From an uncultured Candidatus Saccharibacteria bacterium (lineage in GTDB: Bacteria; Patescibacteriota; Saccharimonadia; Saccharimonadales; Saccharimonadaceae), in assembly GCA_948288625.1 (NCBI GenBank), contig CAOHYA010000001.1, positions 862,387 through 926,386 on the forward strand: 64,000 nt of DNA. The letters run 5' to 3'. How positions within the stretch are numbered: position 1 is the stretch's first letter; every line of letters starts with the position of its first letter. Positions 41,753 to 50,205 of this stretch are shown piece by piece. Made by a program: the position numbers and the translations under genes. The notes below the pieces were generated by a model. It was not told the DNA's origin. It did not search any database and saw only the letters and a list, made by a program, of their open reading frames with translations.

Positions 41753-42901
41753 TTAAAACTTACCAGTTGCGATTAAGCTTAGGTCAGCCGAGTACAAACC
41801 CGCTGGAGTATTGTTGCTAACACTTGCACCAAAGGTCAACTGCATGTTGATACTATCAGCAGGTGCGCCAGCGGTATCAAGGAATTGGTCGCCGAAGGTA
41901 CTTGTGACACCGGTAGCATTCCCGACTGGGTTGTAGTTTAACAAGTAACCCGTAGTGTTGTAACCTGAGCCTGACACAGGCTGAAGTGTACCAGGAGTAC
42001 CGGTTATACCCGCAGCTGGAGCAGCAGTGCCGGTTTTCACGCCGAACAGTGCGTTCCCTTTGATAAAGTCGGCGGTAGCTGGTTTGATATCACAGTTTCC
42101 AGCAACACCACCAGCTCGAACAAGTCCGCCACAATCTAGCGCGCTACTCTTGAGACTAATGACAGCACCTTTGGCAGCATTTGTTGAGATTTGCGTCCAC
42201 ATAGTTCCCGTGCTTACTTCGTCGGGAGTGAGCGCAAGAACGTCACCGACAGGTTCACCAAGTTTGAGAACAGGAGTTCCAGGATCTGCACAACTCGCCG
42301 CGATAACTGCGTTCGATACACAGAAAGTCATACTTTCCATAACGGCTGCTTGTACTCCGATTGAGTTGAGAATCCAGAAGGCAGCTCCACCTTCATCTTT
42401 TCGATTTACGTCTTCAGAAGCAGTATCATTTTCATCGTATTCTAACGCATGCGCGTTCGTGTCATACGTCACGATGCGAGCGTACAAAACACCGGCAGTT
42501 GTTGGGTTGTCGATATTATCAAGTACGACCGAAACAGCCACTCCTGCAGTCAGCGTACCTTCAACCGCTACGGTATTAGCATCGATATCAGCCGCGGTAA
42601 AACCTGAAGTTGCCGTCGACACGTCAGTAACGCTTAACCCAACCGGCGCTGGAGTACAAGTTTGCCCAACTAATGGACTTGTCGTACAAAAGTCTACGAC
42701 GAATGCACCGGCGTTAGTTGCAGGCGTAAAGCTTACATTGTAACTAACGTCATCCGCATTTGCAGACGCAGTACTTAGTTGCACGGATCGCTCAGCTAAC
42801 TGAGCCGCTGATACTATTGCAGGCAACACAACCGAAAGCAATAGTGCTGCCACGACAGCAAAAAATGCCACCTGACGGTTTACTATTTTAAAAGAGTTCA
42901 T
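41753..42901 (-). CDS. Secreted surface protein with WxL-like C-terminal module
   Basis: About 382 residues with a signal peptide ending VSAA, then a beta-rich chain with VDFCTTSPLVGQTCTPAPVG (a Cys-x8-Cys-x3-P motif that also occurs in the proteins at 45119 and 46305), AFWILNSIGVQAAVMESMTF and, at the end, NTPAGLYSADLSLIATGKF. This last strand is shared by four proteins of the cluster and resembles the end of WxL domains. The ATG at 42901 has a GAGGAG site. It is followed by a DUF916-like gene, the pairing found in WxL loci. Confidence 0.7.
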   Translation of the reverse strand: MNSFKIVNRQVAFFAVVAALLLSVVLPAIVSAAQLAERSVQLSTASANADDVSYNVSFTPATNAGAFVVDFCTTSPLVGQTCTPAPVGLSVTDVSTATSGFTAADIDANTVAVEGTLTAGVAVSVVLDNIDNPTTAGVLYARIVTYDTNAHALEYDENDTASEDVNRKDEGGAAFWILNSIGVQAAVMESMTFCVSNAVIAASCADPGTPVLKLGEPVGDVLALTPDEVSTGTMWTQISTNAAKGAVISLKSSALDCGGLVRAGGVAGNCDIKPATADFIKGNALFGVKTGTAAPAAGITGTPGTLQPVSGSGYNTTGYLLNYNPVGNATGVTSTFGDQFLDTAGAPADSINMQLTFGASVSNNTPAGLYSADLSLIATGKF

Positions 42902-43034
42902 CTCTTTTTCTCCTCTATTCCTCATTTTTAACTTAACTATTTGTTTCGTTGTGGTGATTGCTATCAGTGTATCACGATTATGCTTATTTTAGTCAACAAT
43001 TATTTCTAATTTTTTCCACAGGTGTTTCGTGAAC

Positions 43035-43985
43035 CTATTCAGCAGTGGCGTTACGCTCTTTGAGCATTTTGTTGCGCAAAGAGACAATTTGGCTACGGCG
43101 ACCAAGCCAAAAAGCCGGCGGCAGAAGCGCTAGCGAGATAGCAGCCGGGATCCAAAGTACTGTCGTTGGCGTTTCGCCACTTGTCGTATTCGGAGCGGTT
43201 GGAGCAGAGTCGACCTTACCATTCGACACTGCGATAACCTGCAAGAAAGCACTGACGCCATTTACATCAGTCACTTTAACATTCACTTGGTATATACCGG
43301 CTTTTTTAAAAGTATGAGCAATCGGAACTAGTCCGGCTAACGGCTGACTTTTTAACTCAGGAGCGGAACCATCCCCCCAATCTATACTAAAGGCATACGG
43401 GCCGGTACCGCCGGATAATTGTAACGGCCAACTTAATTCAGTTCCGGCAGCCGCTGATCGGCGGCCGTACGAGCTTGTTAAAGTAATAAGTGCTCCAAAA
43501 GCCGTAAAGCTTGTATCAGTATAATTAACGGTTACTGTATTTGATACCGGCCCAGCCTGTTCGAGCGTGTCGAATACAATAGCGCTCAATTCGTTCGTTC
43601 CGGCGAAAAGGCTCACTTGAACACTGAAGCTACCGCCCGCACACATTACCGCGCCGACCATCACATTGTTGTTATACACCTGGACCAAAAGATCAGTCGG
43701 GCATATACCATTCACGGTAACCGGTGACGTATTAAAGGATGCTCCATTACCTGGCGTGGTTATGGTTGCACCTTGTGTAGGTGGATCTTGTGTCTTCGTA
43801 GCCTCTAAACCGAACGACCCCGGCTTTGGCTCCGGCGTAGGAAGCGGAGTTAATGCAGATGCCGGCAGAACCAAAGCAAAGAGCGCCAGTAGGCATGAAC
43901 CGATAAAAACCGGAATCACCCACTGCGCGCTCATTTGTATTTTACCTACCATAGTTGTGCTTATTGTAACGTGCTTACGTTGCAT
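43035..43985 (-). CDS. Secreted PKD/Ig-like domain protein with C-terminal membrane anchor
   Basis: A 316-residue protein with a signal peptide (residues 18-42), then an Ig-like domain starting ATITTPGNGASFNTSPVTVN (two Cys in CPTDLLVQ and MCAGG), a PKD-like domain with SIDWGDGSAPELKSQ and AHTFKKAGIYQVNVKVTD, a linker, and a C-terminal helix (near residues 275-293) with a basic tail. It lies 13 nt after the DUF916-like gene at 44000 on the same strand. An adhesin or scaffold role is inferred. Confidence 0.75.
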   Translation of the reverse strand: MQRKHVTISTTMVGKIQMSAQWVIPVFIGSCLLALFALVLPASALTPLPTPEPKPGSFGLEATKTQDPPTQGATITTPGNGASFNTSPVTVNGICPTDLLVQVYNNNVMVGAVMCAGGSFSVQVSLFAGTNELSAIVFDTLEQAGPVSNTVTVNYTDTSFTAFGALITLTSSYGRRSAAAGTELSWPLQLSGGTGPYAFSIDWGDGSAPELKSQPLAGLVPIAHTFKKAGIYQVNVKVTDVNGVSAFLQVIAVSNGKVDSAPTAPNTTSGETPTTVLWIPAAISLALLPPAFWLGRRSQIVSLRNKMLKERNATAE

Positions 43986-43999
43986 ACAAAAGGGTTATC

Positions 44000-45061
44000 T
44001 TATTTTCGACGACGTGAGAGCTTTTTGCGTTGGTTAGCGAATTTGCGACCCTTAATTTTATTTACGAGGCGCCATATACCGAATGCGGCTGCTGCAAGAA
44101 CAATGATAAATGCAATTACGAACCACCATGGAAGATACACGAAAGATGCCGTACTGGTAATTTCTTTGGTATTATTGCCATTTTGCCCGTAATAGAGTTC
44201 GAGTGAAGCACTATAGAATCCAGGCCATAAGCCAGGATCAGCACAAGTTGATGTCGTACTCGTTTCACCAACAAGCTCGGTATTTTCATCCTTAAGTGCG
44301 ATACAAGACGTAAATGTTCGAGTCTGCCCAATCAACGCAAGTGAATTATTAGAGTTAACTTTACTAATCACTCTTTCATTTCCAAACAAATCCCTTAAAG
44401 TAATACTTCCGACGGGAGCTTCGGTTACGTTACCTTCATTCTTAAGCGTGTATGCCATTGTTTGCGGCATCTTAGCAGTCATGAAAGCATATCCACCTTT
44501 GTCAGCAGCCGTTGGAACATGATATGCGCCGAACTTTTCAAGTGTTAAATTCTCCTTAACTTCACCTGGTATCGAAGTGAAAACTAACGTAACGCCCGAT
44601 GCGCTCAAACCAACATTTCCACTCTCTGGAGTACCTGATGAATAAACGATTGCACTATAAAAACTACCCGCACCTTGTTTTTTAGGAATCGTAACACTTA
44701 CAGGTAGTGTTTTACTAGAATTAGGAGGGATGACCACACTTTGAGGAACTTTAAGAAACGGCTTTAATGACCATGTAGTCTGTGGAGCGTTTTCAGCAAG
44801 CATTAGCTTTGGGGTACCGCCGTCATCGGTAAACGTAAAGTCAACGATCCTAAGGTTCAATTGGAGAGTCCTCTCATTATCAAGATTGCGAATAGTCAAA
44901 TTATCATTCGCCGTCTTACCTGGTTCGATAATATAGTTCTTCTTAGGTACAATGCTTAAAGCAGCTGACGACTGTGCAGAAACAGGCATTGCAGGCAAAA
45001 TAGATGCAGCAAAAATAATAGCCGAAAGACCGGCAATAATTATGCTTTTAAAGCGTTTCAT
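44000..45061 (-). CDS. DUF916-like membrane-anchored surface protein (second copy)
   Basis: About 353 residues with the same plan as the gene at 40624: signal peptide ending VSAQ, SIVPKKNYIIEPGKTANDNL, a proline-rich strand segment PQSVVIPPNSSKTLPVSVTI, GAGSFYSAIVYSSGTPESGN, and a C-terminal helix (VIAFIIVLAAAAFGIW) with a basic tail GRKFANQRKKLSRRRK. It follows the secreted protein gene at 45119 by about 57 nt. The two DUF916-like copies are diverged paralogues and each is next to a WxL-like gene. The start has an AGAGGAAAAGAG site. Confidence 0.75.
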   Translation of the reverse strand: MKRFKSIIIAGLSAIIFAASILPAMPVSAQSSAALSIVPKKNYIIEPGKTANDNLTIRNLDNERTLQLNLRIVDFTFTDDGGTPKLMLAENAPQTTWSLKPFLKVPQSVVIPPNSSKTLPVSVTIPKKQGAGSFYSAIVYSSGTPESGNVGLSASGVTLVFTSIPGEVKENLTLEKFGAYHVPTAADKGGYAFMTAKMPQTMAYTLKNEGNVTEAPVGSITLRDLFGNERVISKVNSNNSLALIGQTRTFTSCIALKDENTELVGETSTTSTCADPGLWPGFYSASLELYYGQNGNNTKEITSTASFVYLPWWFVIAFIIVLAAAAFGIWRLVNKIKGRKFANQRKKLSRRRK

Positions 45062-45118
45062 TTTCTCTTTTCCTCTCACATGTTACTTTCATTTATAAGT
45101 ATAAGCTGTATTGTATCA

Positions 45119-46192
45119 CTAAAAACGACCGCTGGCTATGAACGTAAGCGTTGTTGTATATACGCCTGCTCGCAAATTTGGACTCACATTTACGATATAG
45201 CTTACCGTGAACTTTTTCATCAGGCTCACGTTGGGTGAAAATGCCACAACATCTCCTGGTACATACATATACTTATTTGGAACTCCATAATTAGGCGATG
45301 CAACGGCATTAGCATATTCGCCCTCTGCGTTTTTCCCGATAACAGGACTTGTGTTTTCAACCAAGTTGATTCCAAACTGATTCTTTCCTTGAGTACTTAA
45401 AGTTGGCGTAGAGGGTGCGTCAATAACGTTAGTGGCGGCGCTCATTGGCGTACCATGAACGGTTATGGCAAACCCAGCGCTTGCATTCGTACCTACCGCC
45501 ATTTCAGACTGCGCAGTAAGGGTAGACTTAGAATCTAAGCTTCCCATATCGGTGAAAAAAGTGTCGTTTGTACCAGCACAATTATCATTCACTTCTTGAG
45601 CAAAACAATATACGAGCATAGGTGGAACTTGAGTCTCAATCACTATGCCGCTCGTCACCTGGCCTTTAACCGAACCGAAATCAATTAGCGCACCAGTTCC
45701 GTCTGTCGAAGCGAGGCTTTTCAAACGAACGGAGAAAGATTGAGAAGTATCAGTCGGGTTAATGATGTTATCGAATTTATAGGATGAGACACTGTTTATA
45801 TTAGAGCTGGGCACTCTACTTAATAAAATATGGTTCGTGCTTTTAGATTGAATAGCAAAGCCCATCTCACCCGTTTGTGCACTTAACACAGCGTTTGATA
45901 CATTTAATCCTGGAGGACTTACACATTCATGGTGCGGGATTGGATCAACGCAAAATAGCATATCAAGTGAACCCACCGCCTGTGGACTCATATAACGAAA
46001 CCCTATTGTATATGAAGTGGTTGCACCTGGAAGAGTATTGTTCATATAAAGACTACGCTCTTGAAAGCGCATTGCAGCTGACACTGGAGCGATAAAAATA
46101 AATAAAACCAAAACAAGAGCGATCAACTCCTCAGTGTAAATATGGCGCCAATTAAATATAAAGGCATGAAGGCGAACTAACGCATGTCGCAT
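45119..46192 (-). CDS. Secreted surface protein with WxL-like C-terminal module
   Basis: About 357 residues with an N-terminal hydrophobic signal segment ending PVSAA. The motif MLFCVDPIPHHECVSPPGLN (Cys-x8-Cys, then P-x-GL) matches the one in the 41753 protein. The C-terminal module contains NQFGINLVENTSPVIGKN, PNKYMYVPGDVVAF and the final LRAGVYTTTLTFIASGRF. The start 46192 is preferred to 46201 because TACAAT (46199-46204) ends 7 nt before it. Followed by the DUF916-like and PKD genes. I infer a surface structure protein. Confidence 0.7.
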   Translation of the reverse strand: MRHALVRLHAFIFNWRHIYTEELIALVLVLFIFIAPVSAAMRFQERSLYMNNTLPGATTSYTIGFRYMSPQAVGSLDMLFCVDPIPHHECVSPPGLNVSNAVLSAQTGEMGFAIQSKSTNHILLSRVPSSNINSVSSYKFDNIINPTDTSQSFSVRLKSLASTDGTGALIDFGSVKGQVTSGIVIETQVPPMLVYCFAQEVNDNCAGTNDTFFTDMGSLDSKSTLTAQSEMAVGTNASAGFAITVHGTPMSAATNVIDAPSTPTLSTQGKNQFGINLVENTSPVIGKNAEGEYANAVASPNYGVPNKYMYVPGDVVAFSPNVSLMKKFTVSYIVNVSPNLRAGVYTTTLTFIASGRF

Positions 46193-46239
46193 ACCTGTCA
46201 TTGTACTAAAGAATGAGCGTTATGCGTAGGTTTACAAAC

Positions 46240-46269
46240 AAAAACCGACCCAGGTACGGGTCGGTTTTT
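46240..46269. terminator. Bidirectional terminator AAAAACCGACCC/GGGTCGGTTTTT
   Basis: A perfect 12-bp stem with a 6-nt loop and T-runs on both strands, separating the genes at 46305 and 45119. Confidence 0.92.
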
Positions 46270-46304
46270 ATCTATCTAACGCAACTTACGTAGAGGACTA
46301 AATC

Positions 46305-47900
46305 CTAGTATTGAGGAGCTGCAAGGTAGTTAATCTTAGTCGTGTACACACCCGCTGGTGTGTCTGCTGCGATGTTAGCTACATAACGCATTTGAGCAGT
46401 AGCACAAGAAAGTACTTGGCTATCTACGCCTGTGTTTGATGCGATCGCTACAGGAGTGAGAAGGCTATCACGGTCGAAGGCGAATCGTGCAGTACCTGCA
46501 TCACCATCACCGTCATCTAGCGTTCCGTTACCTTGGTCGTAAACAGCAGTCTTGCTTAGAGGAAGAATAGACGGAGCTTTATATCGCAATGGTTCAGCTG
46601 TAATTTTAGTTTGGAAGCTTGCTGAAACGCCGTCGTGTGTCATGAAAGCTAAACCAAATTGTTCTTTACCAGGTTGACTTACTTCACCAGTACCTGACGC
46701 TGGAGCAATAACGTCACCAACGGTGTTAGCCAATGTTTCACCTGAGTAATACACGGTCGCACCACCAGATGAGTTGGATGACAAACGCCAGAATGACTTA
46801 ACGTCGTAACCTCGGCCTGTTTCTAGTGAGAATTCAGCGTTGTCGTTACCAAGTTGAAGGCGGTTACCATCTGGAGTGTCGATTGGCTCACACGTACCGT
46901 GGTCGTCAGGGTCTGCCTTAACAGTAGTGTCAGGGTTACTTGTACCCACCGAGAAAGACATTGTTTCCAGTACCTTAGTAGTAATGTGAATTGAGTCAGT
47001 CATCACGTTTGCAACAGTTACACCACCGTCAATGATGTTGACGTTAGTTGCAGAAGGGCTTTGTGGAATGTGATCTAAATCTGATGCACTGTTGTAAGAG
47101 TTAATCTTAACGAAGAACTCTTTAGAACCAGGGTTTGTGATGTGATTGGTTTCACTTGCTTTGAATACAAGCTTAATTTGAGTATTTGCAGCCGGCGTAA
47201 TACCCGTTGAATTCTTCAATGTGATGAAGTTGTTCTTACCTGTTAAGGCGCCATTGAATGCGAAATCTTCAGCGTTAGAAGTTTCCATTGACCATCCGGT
47301 GTTGTTTACCACGTTATCAACGACAACATCAAAGTCGGTACCGGCTTGAGGGGAAGTGTAATTTACTTCAAGGTCAGACTTTTTGTCTCCATCATTATAC
47401 GCGTCAGCATTAGACTTACGATCAGGAGTACGAGATACACCTTCAGTGCCATCTGACTCGCGAACGTTTTCACGCGCATCACCGCTTACGTCACCAGGCG
47501 CCTGACAAAGACCGGCAGCCTTAGTACAGTACTGTAGTGTAAACGCTCGAACCGTTTTAGTTGACGCAAAAGCTGCACTATCAGTGCTCACGCGGAAACT
47601 GAAAGTTTCGCCAGTTTTGCGACCGTTTGCACCAGAACCAGCCGGAGCGTATGTTCCTGGTACGTATCCTGGGTCTCCTGCGTTACCAAGAGCCGCTGGA
47701 TTTGGGTTTCCGTATGAATTCCCAGAACCGTCTGTATCTTGGAACCCTGGAGCGGAGCTACTAAGTAGCAACGAACGCTCTGTCAATGGGTTCAACGCGT
47801 CCGCGAAAGCAGCTGCTCCCGGCAGAATCGTTGCCACTAGCAAGGCGCCCGCAGCACCTAGCAAAGCGCCCCGCTTTGTTATTGATTTGAGTGTATACAT
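46305..47900 (-). CDS. Large secreted surface protein with WxL-like C-terminal module
   Basis: A 531-residue secreted protein with a signal peptide (helix near residues 12-33, cleavage near AFA). It contains a Gly/Asn-rich segment (residues 47-95), LQYCTKAAGLCQAPGDVSG, an acidic Asp/Asn-rich linker (KSDLEVNYTSP), and the C-terminal module with EQFGLAFMTHD and NIAADTPAGVYTTKINYLAAP. AAGGAG precedes the ATG. It is flanked by terminators and so is probably transcribed alone. It is the largest of the four paralogues. Confidence 0.72.
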   Translation of the reverse strand: MYTLKSITKRGALLGAAGALLVATILPGAAAFADALNPLTERSLLLSSSAPGFQDTDGSGNSYGNPNPAALGNAGDPGYVPGTYAPAGSGANGRKTGETFSFRVSTDSAAFASTKTVRAFTLQYCTKAAGLCQAPGDVSGDARENVRESDGTEGVSRTPDRKSNADAYNDGDKKSDLEVNYTSPQAGTDFDVVVDNVVNNTGWSMETSNAEDFAFNGALTGKNNFITLKNSTGITPAANTQIKLVFKASETNHITNPGSKEFFVKINSYNSASDLDHIPQSPSATNVNIIDGGVTVANVMTDSIHITTKVLETMSFSVGTSNPDTTVKADPDDHGTCEPIDTPDGNRLQLGNDNAEFSLETGRGYDVKSFWRLSSNSSGGATVYYSGETLANTVGDVIAPASGTGEVSQPGKEQFGLAFMTHDGVSASFQTKITAEPLRYKAPSILPLSKTAVYDQGNGTLDDGDGDAGTARFAFDRDSLLTPVAIASNTGVDSQVLSCATAQMRYVANIAADTPAGVYTTKINYLAAPQY

Positions 47901-48032
47901 TCTGTATATCTCCTTAGATTGTTGTTTATTTTTAATCCTTTTTACAAGGCTTACATGCGAATTTTACCATTAGCGATACGATCTAAGCAATAAGATTCTT
48001 TTCCACAGCTATCAGCTGGCTATAAGTTAAAT

Positions 48033-48767
48033 CTAGTATGCTGGGATAAGCATCGCCACAAAATCTCCGGTATACTTACCCGCTGGCGTCGAACTTGAGA
48101 TGTTGACGACCATGCTCACGGTGTAGTCAGTTCGTCCCGAATCGGTCTTACCACGGGCAATCACATCTTCACTTTGATACATGAACTTATTCGGTATTTT
48201 ATAGTCATCTTCAACTACTCCAAATTCTTGCTGGTCAGCTGGTACCTGCACTGGGTTCGCGCCAACATTTGGTGACGTATTTGCTACCACGTTAATACCG
48301 AACATTTCTACTCCAGGCTTAGACGCGATTGGTTCCGTTGAAGTGGCGAGGGTATGGCCATCAAACTTGGGCGGCGCTCCGATAATCTGTAACGTATACC
48401 CATCGGCAATTAAATAACTTCGAATCTTAATGCTGGTTATTTTCGTAGCGGTTCTTTCAGTACTTAGCACCCCAAGGTTTGACTCACCTGCTTCAATAAT
48501 CATATCCAAAAAAGGCTCGTTGTTTGTAATATCTTCAAAACTGGCCGTACTATTGGCAATTGTCTTTCCGTCCGTCGCTTCGCCGATTGATGCCTTCGCA
48601 CAATAATTTCCCGAACAGCTCTCCTGGGTCGTTCCGAACTGCGTTTCCGTCATTTGGTAATTGTCGGAGCTAGAGGTTTGAGCTTGTACGGTATGAGTGC
48701 CTCCAATAGCAATTGACACAGTCAACCCTGCTAGCAATACGTATCCCAATACTCTCTGTTTTCGCAT
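48033..48767 (-). CDS. Secreted surface protein with WxL-like C-terminal module (shortest copy)
   Basis: About 244 residues with a signal peptide ending VQAQ. The start SDNYQMTETQFGTTQESC and NYCAKASIGEATDGK are typical of secreted proteins of the group. The C-terminal part holds EMFGINVVANTSPNVGANPV, PNKFMYQSEDVIARG and TPAGKYTGDFVAMLIPAY, the same elements as in the proteins at 45119 and 46305. It lacks the N-terminal Cys motif of the others. A GATAAT box is found 15 nt before the ATG. Confidence 0.72.
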   Translation of the reverse strand: MRKQRVLGYVLLAGLTVSIAIGGTHTVQAQTSSSDNYQMTETQFGTTQESCSGNYCAKASIGEATDGKTIANSTASFEDITNNEPFLDMIIEAGESNLGVLSTERTATKITSIKIRSYLIADGYTLQIIGAPPKFDGHTLATSTEPIASKPGVEMFGINVVANTSPNVGANPVQVPADQQEFGVVEDDYKIPNKFMYQSEDVIARGKTDSGRTDYTVSMVVNISSSTPAGKYTGDFVAMLIPAY

Positions 48768-48874
48768 AAGCTTTATGCACGTATTATCCCTTAGCGACAG
48801 TAAAAACACAACCTAGCGTACGGGGCCTAAGTATAGTAAGCTATAGCTAAGCATAACCATAAACTTATAAGATC

Positions 48875-49897
48875 ATGGAACCAGATAAAAATAACCCAAC
48901 GGCACCAGACGGCCAGGCACCAAAAGACGAGGAGTTAAAAGCTCCTGCTGATGCGTTGAGCCGTACTCCGGAAGATCTCCAACAAGAACAAGCCGCCAAC
49001 GAGGCGGCTAATCCAACCCCGACGTCTAGCCTGCCTGGCGAAAAAAAGGTGTCGCCTTTTAAGAAATTCTTGAAAAAGGTAAACGTGTATTTGCTTATTT
49101 TTATTCTTTTGGTTGTCGTGGCTGGCGCAATTGCCGTCGTTAATTACCTCAACAGCCAGAAAGCTCCGGTTGAACCGACCATCGCTAGCCAAGAACTCAC
49201 CGAAGATGCCTTAAAAGATTTAGCGAATACTGACGCATCAGTCGGTGGCGCCGCTCAAACTTTGACCATTCAAGGAAACGCTATTATCGCCGGCCAAACA
49301 TTGATGCGCGGTAACCTGAACGTTGCCGGCAACATTCAAAGTGGTGGCAGCATTCAAGGGCCATCGTTAACTATTTCCGGTACTTCGAACCTCGGGCAAG
49401 CACAAATTAATACTCTCCAGGTTGCTACAGACTTAGCTGTACAGGGTAATACTACAGTACGTAACCTGAACGTTGCTGGTACGGCCTCATTCAGCGGAGC
49501 CGTCACCGCATCGCAGCTTACCGTTAGTCGTATTATCATGAGTGGCAATGCGGTATTGCAGATTCCAAACCACATTAGCTTCACTGGTCCTTCGCCAAAC
49601 CGCACGGCTAATGGGTCGGTACTTGGATCGGGTGGAACCGCATCAATCAATGGGTCCGATACAACGGGTACCGTCAGCATCAACTCAGGTAACAACCCGA
49701 CTGCAGGCTGTATGATTAGAATTAACTTCCAGCAATCATTCACTAACCCACCACATGTACTCATCTCACCAGTCGGCGCCGCAGCTGGGCAACTAAGCTA
49801 TTACGTCGATCGCAATAGCAGTGGTTTTAGTATTTGTAGCAACAACGCGGCAGCTGCTAACCAAGTATTCGCCTTCGACTATTTCGTGACGAACTAA
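48875..49897 (+). CDS. Membrane-anchored beta-helix surface protein with tail-fibre-like end
   Basis: A 340-residue protein. The first 60 residues are acidic and Pro-rich (cytoplasmic), one helix follows near residues 69-92, and then about 125 residues of short Gly/Asn-rich repeats (for example TLTIQGNAIIAGQTLMRGNL and LNVAGNIQSGGSIQG), which look like a beta-helix with the bactofilin-like N-x-x-V-A-G rhythm. The end (CMIRINFQQSFTNPPHVLIS and two Cys) is a compact domain similar to those at tips of tail fibres. It is convergent with the F1-like operon, sharing the stop bases CTAA. Confidence 0.72.
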   Translation: MEPDKNNPTAPDGQAPKDEELKAPADALSRTPEDLQQEQAANEAANPTPTSSLPGEKKVSPFKKFLKKVNVYLLIFILLVVVAGAIAVVNYLNSQKAPVEPTIASQELTEDALKDLANTDASVGGAAQTLTIQGNAIIAGQTLMRGNLNVAGNIQSGGSIQGPSLTISGTSNLGQAQINTLQVATDLAVQGNTTVRNLNVAGTASFSGAVTASQLTVSRIIMSGNAVLQIPNHISFTGPSPNRTANGSVLGSGGTASINGSDTTGTVSINSGNNPTAGCMIRINFQQSFTNPPHVLISPVGAAAGQLSYYVDRNSSGFSICSNNAAAANQVFAFDYFVTN

Positions 49898-50205
49898 ACG
49901 TCCATGAATACGACAACTTTGTTCGCTTTGACGTGAAGCAATGCTCGGTTGACCTTAATGTTTTGCGGACCTTTTGGAGACTGTATCGTTAACGTGCAGG
50001 GGACGAGCATACATAAAAAGTTATGATGCTTGGGTAATACGTCAAAAGGTCCGGTGGCGTTAACTGCGCTTAAACTATACGCCTCGCCTTCAAAATAAAT
50101 TTTGAACGGCGCATATACCTTTACGGCGACGGTTGGCTTTCCGTCTTGCTTCTCTACTGGCTGTTCAACTTCTGTCGATACTGGCGCTGGTGTTTCTTCG
50201 GCCAT
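49894..50205 (-). CDS. atpC: F1 ATPase epsilon subunit-like (N-terminal domain only)
   Basis: A 103-residue protein. After an acidic, Pro-rich start, residues 25-103 fit the N-terminal beta sandwich of the F1 epsilon/delta(mito) subunit, with VKVYAPFKIYFEGEAYSL and FDVLPKHHNFLCMLVP. The C-terminal two-helix inhibitor domain is absent, so regulation by that domain would not occur. It starts at the stop of beta (TAATG). Part of the F1-like operon without F0. Confidence 0.78.
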   Translation of the reverse strand: MAEETPAPVSTEVEQPVEKQDGKPTVAVKVYAPFKIYFEGEAYSLSAVNATGPFDVLPKHHNFLCMLVPCTLTIQSPKGPQNIKVNRALLHVKANKVVVFMDV

